A DNA stretch of 64,000 bases from Verrucomicrobiia bacterium (lineage in GTDB: Bacteria; Verrucomicrobiota; Verrucomicrobiia; Opitutales; Cerasicoccaceae). Within the stretch, counting starts at the first letter, position 1. Each line of letters starts with the position of its first letter. The DNA is taken from assembly GCA_030425485.1 (NCBI GenBank), contig JAUIAM010000005.1:62001-126000 (forward strand), read 5' to 3'. The notes under the pieces were generated by a model, which saw nothing but the letters and a program-made list of their open reading frames with translations, made no database searches and was not told where the DNA came from. The translations under genes and the position numbers were made by a program. Below, piece by piece: positions 1-8,909 of this stretch.

Positions 1-1
1 T

Positions 2-913
2 TTCTCCACCCTACCCAACACAGCGGCCCACAACACCCCCGAGAACTCACGCTTGATCGCAGTGACCGACGCAGGTGCAGAGCCACGCTCGGACTACGAT
101 GCCGCGGCGGCAGACTTGATGCTAGATGGCGCGTTTAATGTCAACAGCACTTCGGTCGAGGCTTGGCGCGCACTGCTGGCCTCGTTCTACGGCACGGATG
201 TCACCCGCCAAAGCGGTGCAGTCGATACTGCCGATCCGGCTAACCCTACATCCCCCATCCTTCGCTACGATAAGCCCGTCGGCCCCGCGATTGACTCCGT
301 CGACAACCTCCTTTCGGACTCCCAGTACAACGGCTATCGCCAACTTTCTCCGCAGGAGATTGAGCTGCTAGCGCAAGCCATTGTTGAAGAAATCAAAGTA
401 CGCGGCCCCTTCGGCAGCTTGTCCCAGTTTATCAACCGCATGCCCAACCGGCAGGACAACACGTTCTCGGAGCCGACAGACGCCTTTCGCCTGCAGGGTA
501 CCCTGAGCGCCGCCATTGAAAAAGCTGACCTCAATGATCGTTTGCAGACTGCAAATGTAGCCGCCCATACCAGCGGCATGGTGAATACAGAAGCCAAGGC
601 AGAGGCAGGATGGACCACCGAGGGCTTACCCGGATGGCTCACGCAAGCCGACCTCCTCGCCCGGCTGGGTGGCACCCTGAGCGCGCGCTCGGACACCTTC
701 CGCATTCGCGCCTACGGTGAAAATATCAACGCTATGACGGGTGAAAAAACCATCGCTCGCTGCGAGGCTATCGTCCAGCGGCTGCCGGAGTTTGTCGAAG
801 CCAGCGCAAATGTAGCGGAAGCTGACTTCGACGACCTTACAACCACCAACCGCCAGCTTGGCCGCCGCTTTGTGGTCGTAAGCTTCCGCTGGCTGGAAAA
901 CGATGAGCTATGA
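2..913 (+). CDS. Verru_Chthon cassette protein A, C-terminal part (5' end outside window)
   Basis: The reading frame is open from base 2, so this is the tail of a longer protein and the TTG at 53 need not be its start. It carries features I associate with the C-terminal end of Verru_Chthon cassette protein A: FNVNSTSVEAWRALL near the left, RGPFGSLSQFINR in the middle, LTQADLLARLG followed by SARSDTFRIRAYGE, then a CEAIVQRLPEFVE segment. The family is known only as part of a multi-gene cassette in Verrucomicrobia with pilin-like signal peptides; its molecular role is not established. The stop overlaps the next start in an ATGA, so the two are probably translationally coupled. Confidence 0.72.
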   Translation, partial: FSTLPNTAAHNTPENSRLIAVTDAGAEPRSDYDAAAADLMLDGAFNVNSTSVEAWRALLASFYGTDVTRQSGAVDTADPANPTSPILRYDKPVGPAIDSVDNLLSDSQYNGYRQLSPQEIELLAQAIVEEIKVRGPFGSLSQFINRMPNRQDNTFSEPTDAFRLQGTLSAAIEKADLNDRLQTANVAAHTSGMVNTEAKAEAGWTTEGLPGWLTQADLLARLGGTLSARSDTFRIRAYGENINAMTGEKTIARCEAIVQRLPEFVEASANVAEADFDDLTTTNRQLGRRFVVVSFRWLENDEL

Positions 914-1737
914 TGAAATGCCTGCATGCACTCGCCTGTTTCACCCTTCTGGCGACCTCAGCATTCGCCCTCTCCACGGAGGAGGAAGCGGTCTCGATCG
1001 ACTTCCGCATCTTCTACTGGCCAGAACAATCGCGCATCGCCTTCCCCGGGCAACCGGTACCGGAAGCAGCCCCGAGATCGCAACAGCAGAGCCACGAGAA
1101 CATCTCCGCAGAAATCCCGCCCGATGAGCAATTTGTAGCCCCGAAGCTCTACTTTGCCAACGGCCCAGAAGCCGAGGCAACCCTGCTTGACCTGAAGGAA
1201 GGCTTACTCTCGCCCACCTACCAATACCGCGGCGCGCCCCAACTTATCTTCTTCAAGGAAAGCCTGGCCGCGGACAGCACCGTCCTGCGTACCCCGATGG
1301 CGACAACGATGTTACCACGCACAGGCGGCCCGTACGTCCTGATCCTTTACCCGAAGGGTGAGAGCCAGTTCGCTATTTTTGCCCTCAACACCCAATCGCT
1401 CCTGAACCCACGTAACAACGTGATGGCACTCAACCTGACATCATCGCCACTGGAGTGTGCCTTAGGTGAAACCCGCTTCAGCCTCCCGGTTAAGGGAAGC
1501 AAGCTGCTCAGCATCGTGCCCGAAGCGCAATCTTATCATCAGGCCCTGCTGGTTGCCTCCCCCGACATGAACGGTCAACTCAAGAAGCGCATGGCGCAGA
1601 TGATCACCTTGACTGACAGGCAGAAATGGATTCTTCTGCTCTATAATAGAGCGGGCAACGGTGACGGCATCAGCCTACAGAAGATTGACATCGCTCAACA
1701 GTCAGCCAAGCCCGTCACTCCTGACGAGCAGGGCTAG
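910..1737 (+). CDS. Secreted protein of unknown function downstream of the Verru_Chthon gene
   Basis: I do not recognise a family. The 275-residue product starts MMKCLHALACFTLLATSAFA, a plausible Sec signal peptide with an Ala-x-Ala type end, so the protein is likely periplasmic or exported. The rest is soluble and lacks Cys-rich or repeat structure. It overlaps the preceding cassette gene by four bases (ATGA), which fixes the start and implies co-expression with it. A role in the assembly or display of the cassette proteins is inference from position only. Confidence 0.6.
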   Translation: MMKCLHALACFTLLATSAFALSTEEEAVSIDFRIFYWPEQSRIAFPGQPVPEAAPRSQQQSHENISAEIPPDEQFVAPKLYFANGPEAEATLLDLKEGLLSPTYQYRGAPQLIFFKESLAADSTVLRTPMATTMLPRTGGPYVLILYPKGESQFAIFALNTQSLLNPRNNVMALNLTSSPLECALGETRFSLPVKGSKLLSIVPEAQSYHQALLVASPDMNGQLKKRMAQMITLTDRQKWILLLYNRAGNGDGISLQKIDIAQQSAKPVTPDEQG

Positions 1738-1775
1738 ACGAACCGCTCTCTGCATGTATTTCTCCTTTAAACGCT

Positions 1776-4283
1776 ATGTCTCATACAATCTCATCGGCTC
1801 TGCTGAGTCTCGATCTCGGCGCAGGCTGGGAGTTTTTTCACGCCAAGGGCAATGCCTGGTACGGGGCGATTGTGCCCGGCTGCGTACACAGCGACCTCCG
1901 TCGACATGGGCTCATCCCGGATCCGTTTTATGGGCGCAATGAGCGCAACTTGCTGTGGATTGAGCAGACAGACTGGACTTATCGCAACCGTTTCGAAGTC
2001 AGCGCGGAGCTACTCGATGCAGGCAACATCGAGTTGGTGGCCGAGGGGCTAGACACGATCGCTACGATCAAACTCAATGGCGAACTGCTTGCCCAGACCG
2101 ACAACATGTTTGTCGCATACCGCCTGCCGGTTAAGTCTCTGCTCAAGCCCGGCACAAACCTGCTGGAGATCACTTTTGCCAATCCCTGGGACGCCATCCG
2201 CCAGCGCGACCCGAACCCCGAACCGACCGCCTGCGACTGGGTAGGTGGGCGCACGCAACTGCGCAAGCAGCAGTGTTCCTTTGGCTGGGACTGGGGCCCG
2301 CGACTGGCCACGAGCGGCATCTGGCGCCCGATTCGCCTGGAGGCATGGTCAATGAATCGCATCGAGGGCTACCGCGTCAATCAGGTGCATAACACGGGTG
2401 CGTGCACGCTCGAAGTCGATATTGAAACCGCCCGCCGGAGCAAGCAGGATCGCGTCGAGGCGGTGCTTTCGCACGAGGGAGAAGTCGTTGCTCGCGTAGA
2501 GCAAAGCGTTGGGCAGCCGCTTTCGATTGAGGTGGAAAAACCGCAGCTTTGGTTCCCCAACGGACAAGGGGAACAGCCAGTTTACGAGCTTGAGCTCACG
2601 CTCTATCGTGGCGACGATGCACTCGACCGCAAGACCCACCTGCTCGGCCTGTGCGAGATTAAACACGAGATGAAGCCCGACCAGTGGGGCGAGTGCTTTC
2701 AGTTCACGGTCAACGGACGTGCGGTTTTTGCCAAAGGCGCGAACTGGGTGCCGGCGCACAGCTTTGTCAACGAGGGTGAGGCGATGATCCCCGACCTGCT
2801 GGACTCTGCGGTTGAAGCCAACATGAACATGCTGCGCGTGTGGGGCGGCGGCATCTACGAAGTGGACAGCTTTTACGAGGGTTGCCTGCGCCGCGGGCTC
2901 ATGGTCTGGCAGGACTTCATGTTCGCCTGCGTGACTTATCCCGGCGATGAGGGCTTCCTGCGCTCGGTCAAGGCCGAGGCCGAGCACCAGGTGCGCCGCC
3001 TGCGCAATCATGCGCACATCGCCCTGTGGTGCGGCAACAACGAGATTGTTCAGCTCGCGCGCAAGGAGATGCTGGACGATGCCAAGAAGCGTCGTGACTA
3101 CGAGAAGCTTTTCATGGGCGTATTGGAAAAAGCACTACAGAAGCACTGCCCCGGCGCGGACTATATTCACACCTCCGAGTACAACCCGGACGAGTTCCTG
3201 GCCAAGACCAGCAATATGAACTCCGGCGACGCGCACTTCTGGGGCGTGTGGCACTCGCGCGAGCCCATCACCTCCTACGAGGCTCAGCAGCACCGCTTCT
3301 TTTCCGAATTCGGCATGCAGGCCTACCCGCATGTCGAGACCGCCCGCACCTTTACCGAGAGCGAAAATATCTTTAGCCCGGAGATGGACAACCACCAGCG
3401 CAACGGCGGCGGTAATCAGATCATCTTCCACTACGTTTCCGAGCTGTACCGCTTCCCCAAGGATTACCGCTCCACGGTCTATCTTTCGCAGATCATGCAG
3501 GCCTTTACCCTGCGCTTTGGCATCGAGCACATGCGCCGCAGCATGCCGCGCACGATGGGCGCCATTTATTGGCAGCTGAACGACTGCTGGCCGGTGGCTT
3601 CGTGGTCGAGCATCGACTTCGGCGGTCGCTGGAAGGCCCTCCAATACGCGGCCAAGCGGTTCTTCTCCCCGGCTCTGGTCTCAGTCAAATGGCTGGGCGA
3701 GGAAAACCTGCACATCTCGACCAACACCGTCATCAAGCATATTCACGGGCTGGAGATCTATACCGTTTACGACGGCCCCGAAGCCACCGCAGGCACGCTA
3801 AGCTGGCAGCTATGGGACGTATCCAAAAACCGGATACAGGACGAAGGATCGCAGCGGGTAAAACTTTCGAGCAACGACTCAAAGCTGCGCAAAACCCTGA
3901 AGCTACAGAAAGCGATCGCAGCCCACGGGCAGCACAACCTCGTCCTGCGCACGCACTTAAGCACAGACAATGGCCATGCCAGCGAGAACACGACCTTCCT
4001 CACCGCGCCCAAGCGCATCGAGTTCCCCCAAGTCGCAATCAAGCTCACGGTAAAGAAAAGCAGCAAAGGCAGCTACGCCATCACGGCCAGCGCGGACCGC
4101 ATCGCCTATCAGGTTTACCTGAATTTGGACGAAGCCATCCCGCACCGCCTGAGCGACAACTTCTTCGACCTCTTCCCGGGCGAAACCAAGATGCTCACCC
4201 TGCGCACAGAGCAAGACCTGCCCGTAAGCGAAATCCGCAAACTCCTCAGCGCACGCTCCTACGTAGATGCGTACTTGGCGTAA
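1776..4283 (+). CDS. Beta-mannosidase, glycoside hydrolase family 2
   Basis: This 835-residue protein has the typical GH2 beta-mannosidase length and domain order. A sugar-binding jelly-roll lies at about 1-190 (GWEFFHAKGNAWYGAIVPG, then SFGWDWGPRLATSGIWRPI), an immunoglobulin-like domain at 190-300 and the TIM barrel at about 300-640, followed by C-terminal beta domains. The general acid/base is Glu423 in WCGNNE and the nucleophile is Glu511 in FFSEFGMQ; both are present. It should hydrolyse non-reducing beta-mannosides from mannan-type oligosaccharides. There is no signal peptide, so it is probably cytoplasmic and acts on imported oligosaccharides. A convergent aldolase-family gene follows. 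Confidence 0.92.
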   Translation: MSHTISSALLSLDLGAGWEFFHAKGNAWYGAIVPGCVHSDLRRHGLIPDPFYGRNERNLLWIEQTDWTYRNRFEVSAELLDAGNIELVAEGLDTIATIKLNGELLAQTDNMFVAYRLPVKSLLKPGTNLLEITFANPWDAIRQRDPNPEPTACDWVGGRTQLRKQQCSFGWDWGPRLATSGIWRPIRLEAWSMNRIEGYRVNQVHNTGACTLEVDIETARRSKQDRVEAVLSHEGEVVARVEQSVGQPLSIEVEKPQLWFPNGQGEQPVYELELTLYRGDDALDRKTHLLGLCEIKHEMKPDQWGECFQFTVNGRAVFAKGANWVPAHSFVNEGEAMIPDLLDSAVEANMNMLRVWGGGIYEVDSFYEGCLRRGLMVWQDFMFACVTYPGDEGFLRSVKAEAEHQVRRLRNHAHIALWCGNNEIVQLARKEMLDDAKKRRDYEKLFMGVLEKALQKHCPGADYIHTSEYNPDEFLAKTSNMNSGDAHFWGVWHSREPITSYEAQQHRFFSEFGMQAYPHVETARTFTESENIFSPEMDNHQRNGGGNQIIFHYVSELYRFPKDYRSTVYLSQIMQAFTLRFGIEHMRRSMPRTMGAIYWQLNDCWPVASWSSIDFGGRWKALQYAAKRFFSPALVSVKWLGEENLHISTNTVIKHIHGLEIYTVYDGPEATAGTLSWQLWDVSKNRIQDEGSQRVKLSSNDSKLRKTLKLQKAIAAHGQHNLVLRTHLSTDNGHASENTTFLTAPKRIEFPQVAIKLTVKKSSKGSYAITASADRIAYQVYLNLDEAIPHRLSDNFFDLFPGETKMLTLRTEQDLPVSEIRKLLSARSYVDAYLA

Positions 4284-4323
4284 AAGCAGGTGCTGAAACA
4301 GCAGACCAGCGAAACGGGGGCCT

Positions 4324-5244
4324 TTACTTAGCCCACAGTTCCGCGTTGGGCAGGTGACGGAGAGTCTCGATGACCTCGCGTACCCGCTCGATGTCAGCAT
4401 CGTTAAAGGCACGGAAGGGCTGGGCCAGGTGACGTTCACACAGGCCGGAAACCTCCAGCGCACCCTTGATGCCCTTGATGATGCTTGAGCCGTGTTTACC
4501 GATGGTGAAGAGGCGGCAGGATAACTCCAGCACCTCGCGCTGGAGCTCGACAGCGCGCGCTTGCTCGCCCGCGCGCATCGCCTCGTAGATGGAAACGTAT
4601 AGTTTGGGGAAGACGTTGGCCCCGCCGTTGATACCACCAGAGCCGCCCGCCAGCAGGGACTCAGCCAGCAGCTCCTCGGGCCCGATCAGGAGCGTGAGGT
4701 CACGCTCAGCAATCAGGCGATGCACTTTCTTGAAGTACAGGAGATCACCGGAACTGTCCTTGAGTCCGAGGCAGTTTTCATACTGGAAAGCCTCCTCGAC
4801 CACATCGAGCGGGATGGGCAACTTGGTCAGCGCGGGCATGTTGTAGAGGAAGAAAGGCAGCGCGACGCGCTCGGCCATGTCCTTGACAAAGTCCCGGAGT
4901 TCCGGAGCTCCGGGGATAAAGTAGTAAGGCGGCGTAAAGGCTACGCTGTGTGCCCCGGCCTTGCGGGCATGCTCGGCCAGCGAAAGCGACTCGGCATAGG
5001 CGGTATCGCTGATGCTGACGATCACGGGAATGCGGCCATTGACGGTCTCGGTCACATGGTCAATGTATCGACGCCGCAGCTCGTAGCTCAGGTTGGGCCC
5101 TTCGCCGGTTGTTCCGAGGATGAAGAGGCCATGCACGCCGCCCGCGATGATGTGTTCGATCAAGCGTGAGCTGCCCTCAAAATCAAGCGTCTCGTCGGCC
5201 TTGAGAGGAGTTACTAGCGGAGGGATAATACCGTGAATCTTCAT
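4324..5244 (-). CDS. DapA/NanA-family aldolase (dihydrodipicolinate synthase-like)
   Basis: This is a class I, Schiff-base (beta/alpha)8 aldolase of about 306 residues. The GTTGE motif, the Tyr of YNMPA and the Schiff-base Lys of LKDSSGD are all present. The superfamily includes 4-hydroxy-tetrahydrodipicolinate synthase, N-acetylneuraminate lyase and 2-keto-3-deoxy sugar-acid aldolases, which all use pyruvate. The substrate cannot be settled from sequence alone. I chose the internal ATG that begins MKIHGIIPPLVTPL, where family homology starts, rather than the upstream in-frame ATG. Its convergent sugar-hydrolase neighbour slightly favours a catabolic keto-sugar-acid or sialate-type role over lysine synthesis. 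Confidence 0.85.
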   Translation of the reverse strand: MKIHGIIPPLVTPLKADETLDFEGSSRLIEHIIAGGVHGLFILGTTGEGPNLSYELRRRYIDHVTETVNGRIPVIVSISDTAYAESLSLAEHARKAGAHSVAFTPPYYFIPGAPELRDFVKDMAERVALPFFLYNMPALTKLPIPLDVVEEAFQYENCLGLKDSSGDLLYFKKVHRLIAERDLTLLIGPEELLAESLLAGGSGGINGGANVFPKLYVSIYEAMRAGEQARAVELQREVLELSCRLFTIGKHGSSIIKGIKGALEVSGLCERHLAQPFRAFNDADIERVREVIETLRHLPNAELWAK

Positions 5245-5487
5245 GAAAAAAGGAGGGTTGTAGGCAGCGCTGTTGTCCGCCTGATTTACAAGTAAATACA
5301 CTACCTCATTTCGCCGCCATCCGATAGGCCACTTTACGACGAATAGCAGTCAATACACGCCAAACATGCCAACATTTCCACTGAGACCCTCAGAGCCGCA
5401 CTCTATTTCGCGATCGAAGGAGGGGGAGATCACAGAACTCCGCGACAGAGCAGACAGCAACGCCGCAGAAGCGCTATGACTACTCCC

Positions 5488-6072
5488 TCAGGTCTTTTCT
5501 GCCTCGGCGGCTTGGATTTCTGCTTCAAAGGAGTAGATGAACCTTTTGTAGAGAGGCGGACAGATCAGCGTAAACACGACCGCGGGCCCCAGAGAAAAGG
5601 CCGGGGCGAGATTGCCCAGATACTTGGGGAGGTTGGGGTTTTGCGACAGGCAGTAGGCCAGCATGGCACCCCCGAGAAAAGCAATACACCAGAAGCCCGA
5701 AATGAGGTAGTTGATGATGTAAAAGTGCGGGTGCTCCCAGACTGCGGGCGGTGCACTGCGGCGCGCATAGCGCACGGTAAAGGGCTGCCGACGCAGGATT
5801 GATACCAGTACGAAGCTCATCATGGTGAGGTTGGCCAGAATGCCCAGGTAAGGCTCTACACGCGCCCCGCCCCAGGCTAGACCCAATAGCCCGGAGATGA
5901 GAAAAAACGTACTCGCGCCCAGATCGATGATGCCCGGGGTGTTTCTGGCCAGCATAAGCGTTGTCAACATGACCACACCTGCGGACAGGCATGCTGCCGT
6001 GGTGTAGCCCAGGGCTTGCAGCACTCCAAAGGCTACCCAAGGTAAAATTCCCGAGAGCGCATCGGCCTTCAT
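5488..6072 (-). CDS. Polytopic membrane protein of unknown function, next to the GT21 gene
   Basis: The 194-residue product is strongly hydrophobic, with about five to six membrane spans (for example LISGLLGLAWGG, NLTMMSFVLVSIL and FWCIAFLGGAMLAYCL). I recognise no named family. The start is ambiguous. A GTG at 6081 overlaps the glycosyltransferase stop as GTGA, and the ATG at 6072 lies three codons later; longer in-frame versions run antisense-like through the upstream gene and are unlikely. Coupling to the GT21-like gene suggests a membrane partner in lipid glycosylation or transfer of the product, which is inference. Confidence 0.65.
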   Translation of the reverse strand: MKADALSGILPWVAFGVLQALGYTTAACLSAGVVMLTTLMLARNTPGIIDLGASTFFLISGLLGLAWGGARVEPYLGILANLTMMSFVLVSILRRQPFTVRYARRSAPPAVWEHPHFYIINYLISGFWCIAFLGGAMLAYCLSQNPNLPKYLGNLAPAFSLGPAVVFTLICPPLYKRFIYSFEAEIQAAEAEKT

Positions 6073-6077
6073 GCTGC

Positions 6078-7226
6078 TCACCGTGCAGCCTCCTTCGCGT
6101 CGTAGCGCAGGCGAGCCCAGTAGACACCACGCCAACGAACGCCTATGGGCAACCAAACGGCCAACCATACCAACAGCCGCACGGGCGGCACCAGCGGTAG
6201 GGCCAGCAGCGAGGCGGCGCCCTTCATCCCGGCTATACGAAACGCACGGCTCAGGTAGAGGCACTCCAACCAGAGCATGACCAACAGCAGTGGAAGTGCC
6301 GTTGACAGGGGTAGTATAGCAAATCCCAGCAGAGTGAAAGCTAATGGCTGGACCAGCAATTGACAAAAATAGCCCAGCGGCTCCGTCCAGCGAATCGTTT
6401 TCTCCCAACGGTAGTAATGCGACAGGGCGGCACGGGGGCCAGTTGCCCCGGTACGGGTGGTCAGCGTGACGGTGCCGAGTCGCGACGGACTGAGTGTACG
6501 CCCGAGGAAGTTATCATCGGTGAGCTGGCGTCCGAGTTCGCCCCAGTCTACCCTTTTCTGAAAATCCTCCGCCCGGAAAAGCATGCCTGCGCCAAGGGCA
6601 AAACAGAGCTCGGGCTTGTTTCGCATCAGGGCCAAACCGGGCAACATGGTGGCATTGACAAAGGCGGCGTCGAGCAGGCTCCACACGCTCCCGGGCTGGT
6701 CGATGCGGTAGGCATAGGTCATCATGCCGCCGGGGGCAAGCCGGGCTGCATCCGCCGCGAGCGCATCCCCAAACGAAGCCGGTACCTCGATGTCCGCATC
6801 GCTCCAGAACCACAAGGGCTTGGTCGCCTCCTTAGCCAGGCAGTGCATCCAGTCCACCTTCTGGTTGATATGCAGGCCGGGCGGCGTGGCGTAGATAACC
6901 CGCAGGCACTGCTGGCTATCCGTAGCCTGGAGCGCATCGACCCAGGGCGCAAAGCGGGCCTGATCGCAAGCATGGATGCCGACAAGAAGCTCGTCCCCCG
7001 CCGCCAGATGCGGCAAGAGGCTTTCCACAGAATGCTGCCACATGGCGGCTTCGTCGTCGGATCGACAAGCGGGAAAGGCTTTAAAAAACGTGATTTCGGG
7101 ACGCGGCACCGAGGTCCCGCCCACACTGCGTTTGAGCAACGCGCGTATCTGCACCAGCGCGACCACCCACCAACAAATCGCCAACAGGCAACCCACCCCG
7201 ACGAGACTTGTCAGAAGCGCCATCAT
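6078..7226 (-). CDS. GT21-family glycosyltransferase (ceramide glucosyltransferase/HpnI-like)
   Basis: This 382-residue membrane glycosyltransferase has an N-terminal span (about 5-25), a GT-A domain and two to three C-terminal spans. GT21 landmarks are visible: a D2-type motif in WSDADIEVP, a D3-type acid in LTDDNFLGR, and YYRWEKTIRW, corresponding to the (Q/R)xxRW motif. Close relatives include HpnI, which adds N-acetylglucosamine to bacteriohopanetetrol, and ceramide glucosyltransferases. No hopanoid gene is nearby. The divergent neighbour is an HpnK-like deacetylase, so a shared GlcNAc transfer and deacetylation pathway on a polyene lipid is a reasonable inference. Confidence 0.8.
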   Translation of the reverse strand: MMALLTSLVGVGCLLAICWWVVALVQIRALLKRSVGGTSVPRPEITFFKAFPACRSDDEAAMWQHSVESLLPHLAAGDELLVGIHACDQARFAPWVDALQATDSQQCLRVIYATPPGLHINQKVDWMHCLAKEATKPLWFWSDADIEVPASFGDALAADAARLAPGGMMTYAYRIDQPGSVWSLLDAAFVNATMLPGLALMRNKPELCFALGAGMLFRAEDFQKRVDWGELGRQLTDDNFLGRTLSPSRLGTVTLTTRTGATGPRAALSHYYRWEKTIRWTEPLGYFCQLLVQPLAFTLLGFAILPLSTALPLLLVMLWLECLYLSRAFRIAGMKGAASLLALPLVPPVRLLVWLAVWLPIGVRWRGVYWARLRYDAKEAAR

Positions 7227-7402
7227 CGGGTCTTGCGCACGAACAAAGGGGCGCGGTTACTGGAGTGGAAAACAAGTGGTAGCATGCAGTAAAAAGCGTG
7301 GGTGGTTGGCAGCATGTCAGGTCTAGGTACTCGCCCTCGAACTGACGAGGACTTTTTGCAGTCTTGCCACCGCCGGGTGCCGGGTAGTAGCTGTGAAAGT
7401 GG

Positions 7403-8152
7403 ATGATGACGCGCAAGATAGTGTTTACGGCAGATGATTTCGGGCTCTCGGCAGCCACGAACGACGCGATCATGGCCACACATCTGGAAGGCGCACTCAA
7501 CGCCGCCGTGCTGATGACGCATCAGCCCGGCACCGAAGAAGCAGCCGAGTTGACACGCCAGACCCCCAGCCTGTCCGTCGGCATCCATTTTCACCTGACC
7601 GATTCCCAGCCCGCCACGCGGGAAGCCTGGCCCTGGGGCACCTCCCCCGCCGCTGCCGGCTGGGCCATCGGCCTGTCTCGCCAGGCGCGCAAGCTCATGG
7701 TCGACGAGCTCTGGACGCAATGGGTGGCCTACAAGGCCCTGAATATCCGTTGCGACTTCATTACCTTCCACCACCACCTCCACCTGCACCCCTTCATCTG
7801 GCGTGAATTGGTCCGCTTGATTGGCCCGGACTTTCCGGGCTGGGTGCGCATGCCCGTCGTCCACCACTTTGACCCCGGCCCGCAAGCCTGGTTGGCACGC
7901 ACCATCACGCGGCCCGTTCGCCACGGGCGGGCCCGCCGCAGCGGACTGCATCTCTCCGACACACTCTGGGGCGTCGACCGGACCTTTTCCATGCAGGCGG
8001 GAGAGGTCTCCCGCGCTATCAAGAGCCTGCCCGCGCACGGCATCCACGAATTCGTTTTTCACCCGCGGGAAAAAGACGATGCCGACAGCCGCTGTTTGCT
8101 TGAACTTAAACGCACCTTGACGGAAACTGAACGATTCCCCTCAGCAAAATGA
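7403..8152 (+). CDS. YdjC/ChbG-family carbohydrate deacetylase, HpnK-like
   Basis: The 249-residue protein opens with FTADDFGLS, the metal-binding Asp-Asp signature of the YdjC/ChbG/HpnK deacetylases, followed by GIHFHLT and a His-rich HHHLHLHP stretch. HpnK deacetylates the GlcNAc that HpnI attaches to hopanoid side chains; ChbG deacetylates chitobiose. Spacing and wording of the first 75 residues look more like HpnK than ChbG. It heads an operon: its stop overlaps the next start by four bases (ATGA), and the two ketosynthase genes follow. Divergence from the GT21 gene, with a 176-bp gap, makes a shared control region likely. Confidence 0.82.
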   Translation: MMTRKIVFTADDFGLSAATNDAIMATHLEGALNAAVLMTHQPGTEEAAELTRQTPSLSVGIHFHLTDSQPATREAWPWGTSPAAAGWAIGLSRQARKLMVDELWTQWVAYKALNIRCDFITFHHHLHLHPFIWRELVRLIGPDFPGWVRMPVVHHFDPGPQAWLARTITRPVRHGRARRSGLHLSDTLWGVDRTFSMQAGEVSRAIKSLPAHGIHEFVFHPREKDDADSRCLLELKRTLTETERFPSAK

Positions 8153-8886
8153 TCAAAGCAGCCACAGTACAGAGCGCGGTGAAGTCGGCAAAGACGACCG
8201 CACCCGGCTTTTGCATGGGGCGCGACAGCTTTGCCTTTGCCAACGAGACCATCTGGCACCACCCCGACCATCAGGAGAAGCGTCAGCGCAAACGCTTTAG
8301 CCGCTACTGCTTTGTCATGACACGGACTGCGCTCCAGTTTTACCGCTTCGCCCACTTCGACCCGGCGTTAGCGTGGGATGCCTTCCCCCGCAAAGAGCTG
8401 GCCCGCCGCGTGCGAACCATCGCCCGCCTCCCTCTTTACGGGTCTGAGCGTGAGCGCATCGCACTGCCGGGAGGGAATCTCTACGAAGCCAGCGAACACG
8501 ACCCCCTCCTCTTTCAGCAGAACATCGGCCGCCCCTGGACGACCTACATCCGGCTGGGCAACTGGCGGATCCTCCTGCCGGTGAGCAAGGCGCACCAGAT
8601 ACAAGCCTACGAAACGCTCATGGAGAGCCTCCGCGCAGGCATCCCGCGCCCGCTTTGGCTGATCAATTTCCCCAGCCTGGATATTAACCACGCCGTAGTC
8701 GCCTTTGCCATTGCCCGGGAGACCCCCGAGGATACCGTTATCCAAGTCTATGACCCCAACTACAGCGGCTCCGCCCGCGAGCTTCACTACAACTCACTCA
8801 CCCGCAGCTTCAGCTACTGCAGCACCTTTTACTTTGACGGCGGCCCGGTCAAAGTGAGGATACTGTATAGGCACCTCTGTGCCTGA
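8149..8886 (+). CDS. Putative papain-like Cys-His-Asp enzyme in the polyene operon
   Basis: No named family is recognised. The 245-residue soluble protein has a possible papain/C39-like triad: Cys22 in GFCMGRDSF, His181 in INHAVV and Asp202 in VYDPN (Asn204 is also there). The His-Asp spacing of 21 and the DPN turn resemble cysteine peptidases, BtrH-type acyl transferases and related N-C transferases. It is coupled to the deacetylase before it (ATGA overlap) and sits 23 bp before the active ketosynthase. Because the locus lacks a recognisable thioesterase, release or transfer of the ACP-bound chain is a testable guess. The enzyme class is inference from motif geometry only. Confidence 0.6.
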   Translation: MIKAATVQSAVKSAKTTAPGFCMGRDSFAFANETIWHHPDHQEKRQRKRFSRYCFVMTRTALQFYRFAHFDPALAWDAFPRKELARRVRTIARLPLYGSERERIALPGGNLYEASEHDPLLFQQNIGRPWTTYIRLGNWRILLPVSKAHQIQAYETLMESLRAGIPRPLWLINFPSLDINHAVVAFAIARETPEDTVIQVYDPNYSGSARELHYNSLTRSFSYCSTFYFDGGPVKVRILYRHLCA

Positions 8887-8909
8887 GTTAAACTGACTAC
8901 TACCCGCTC

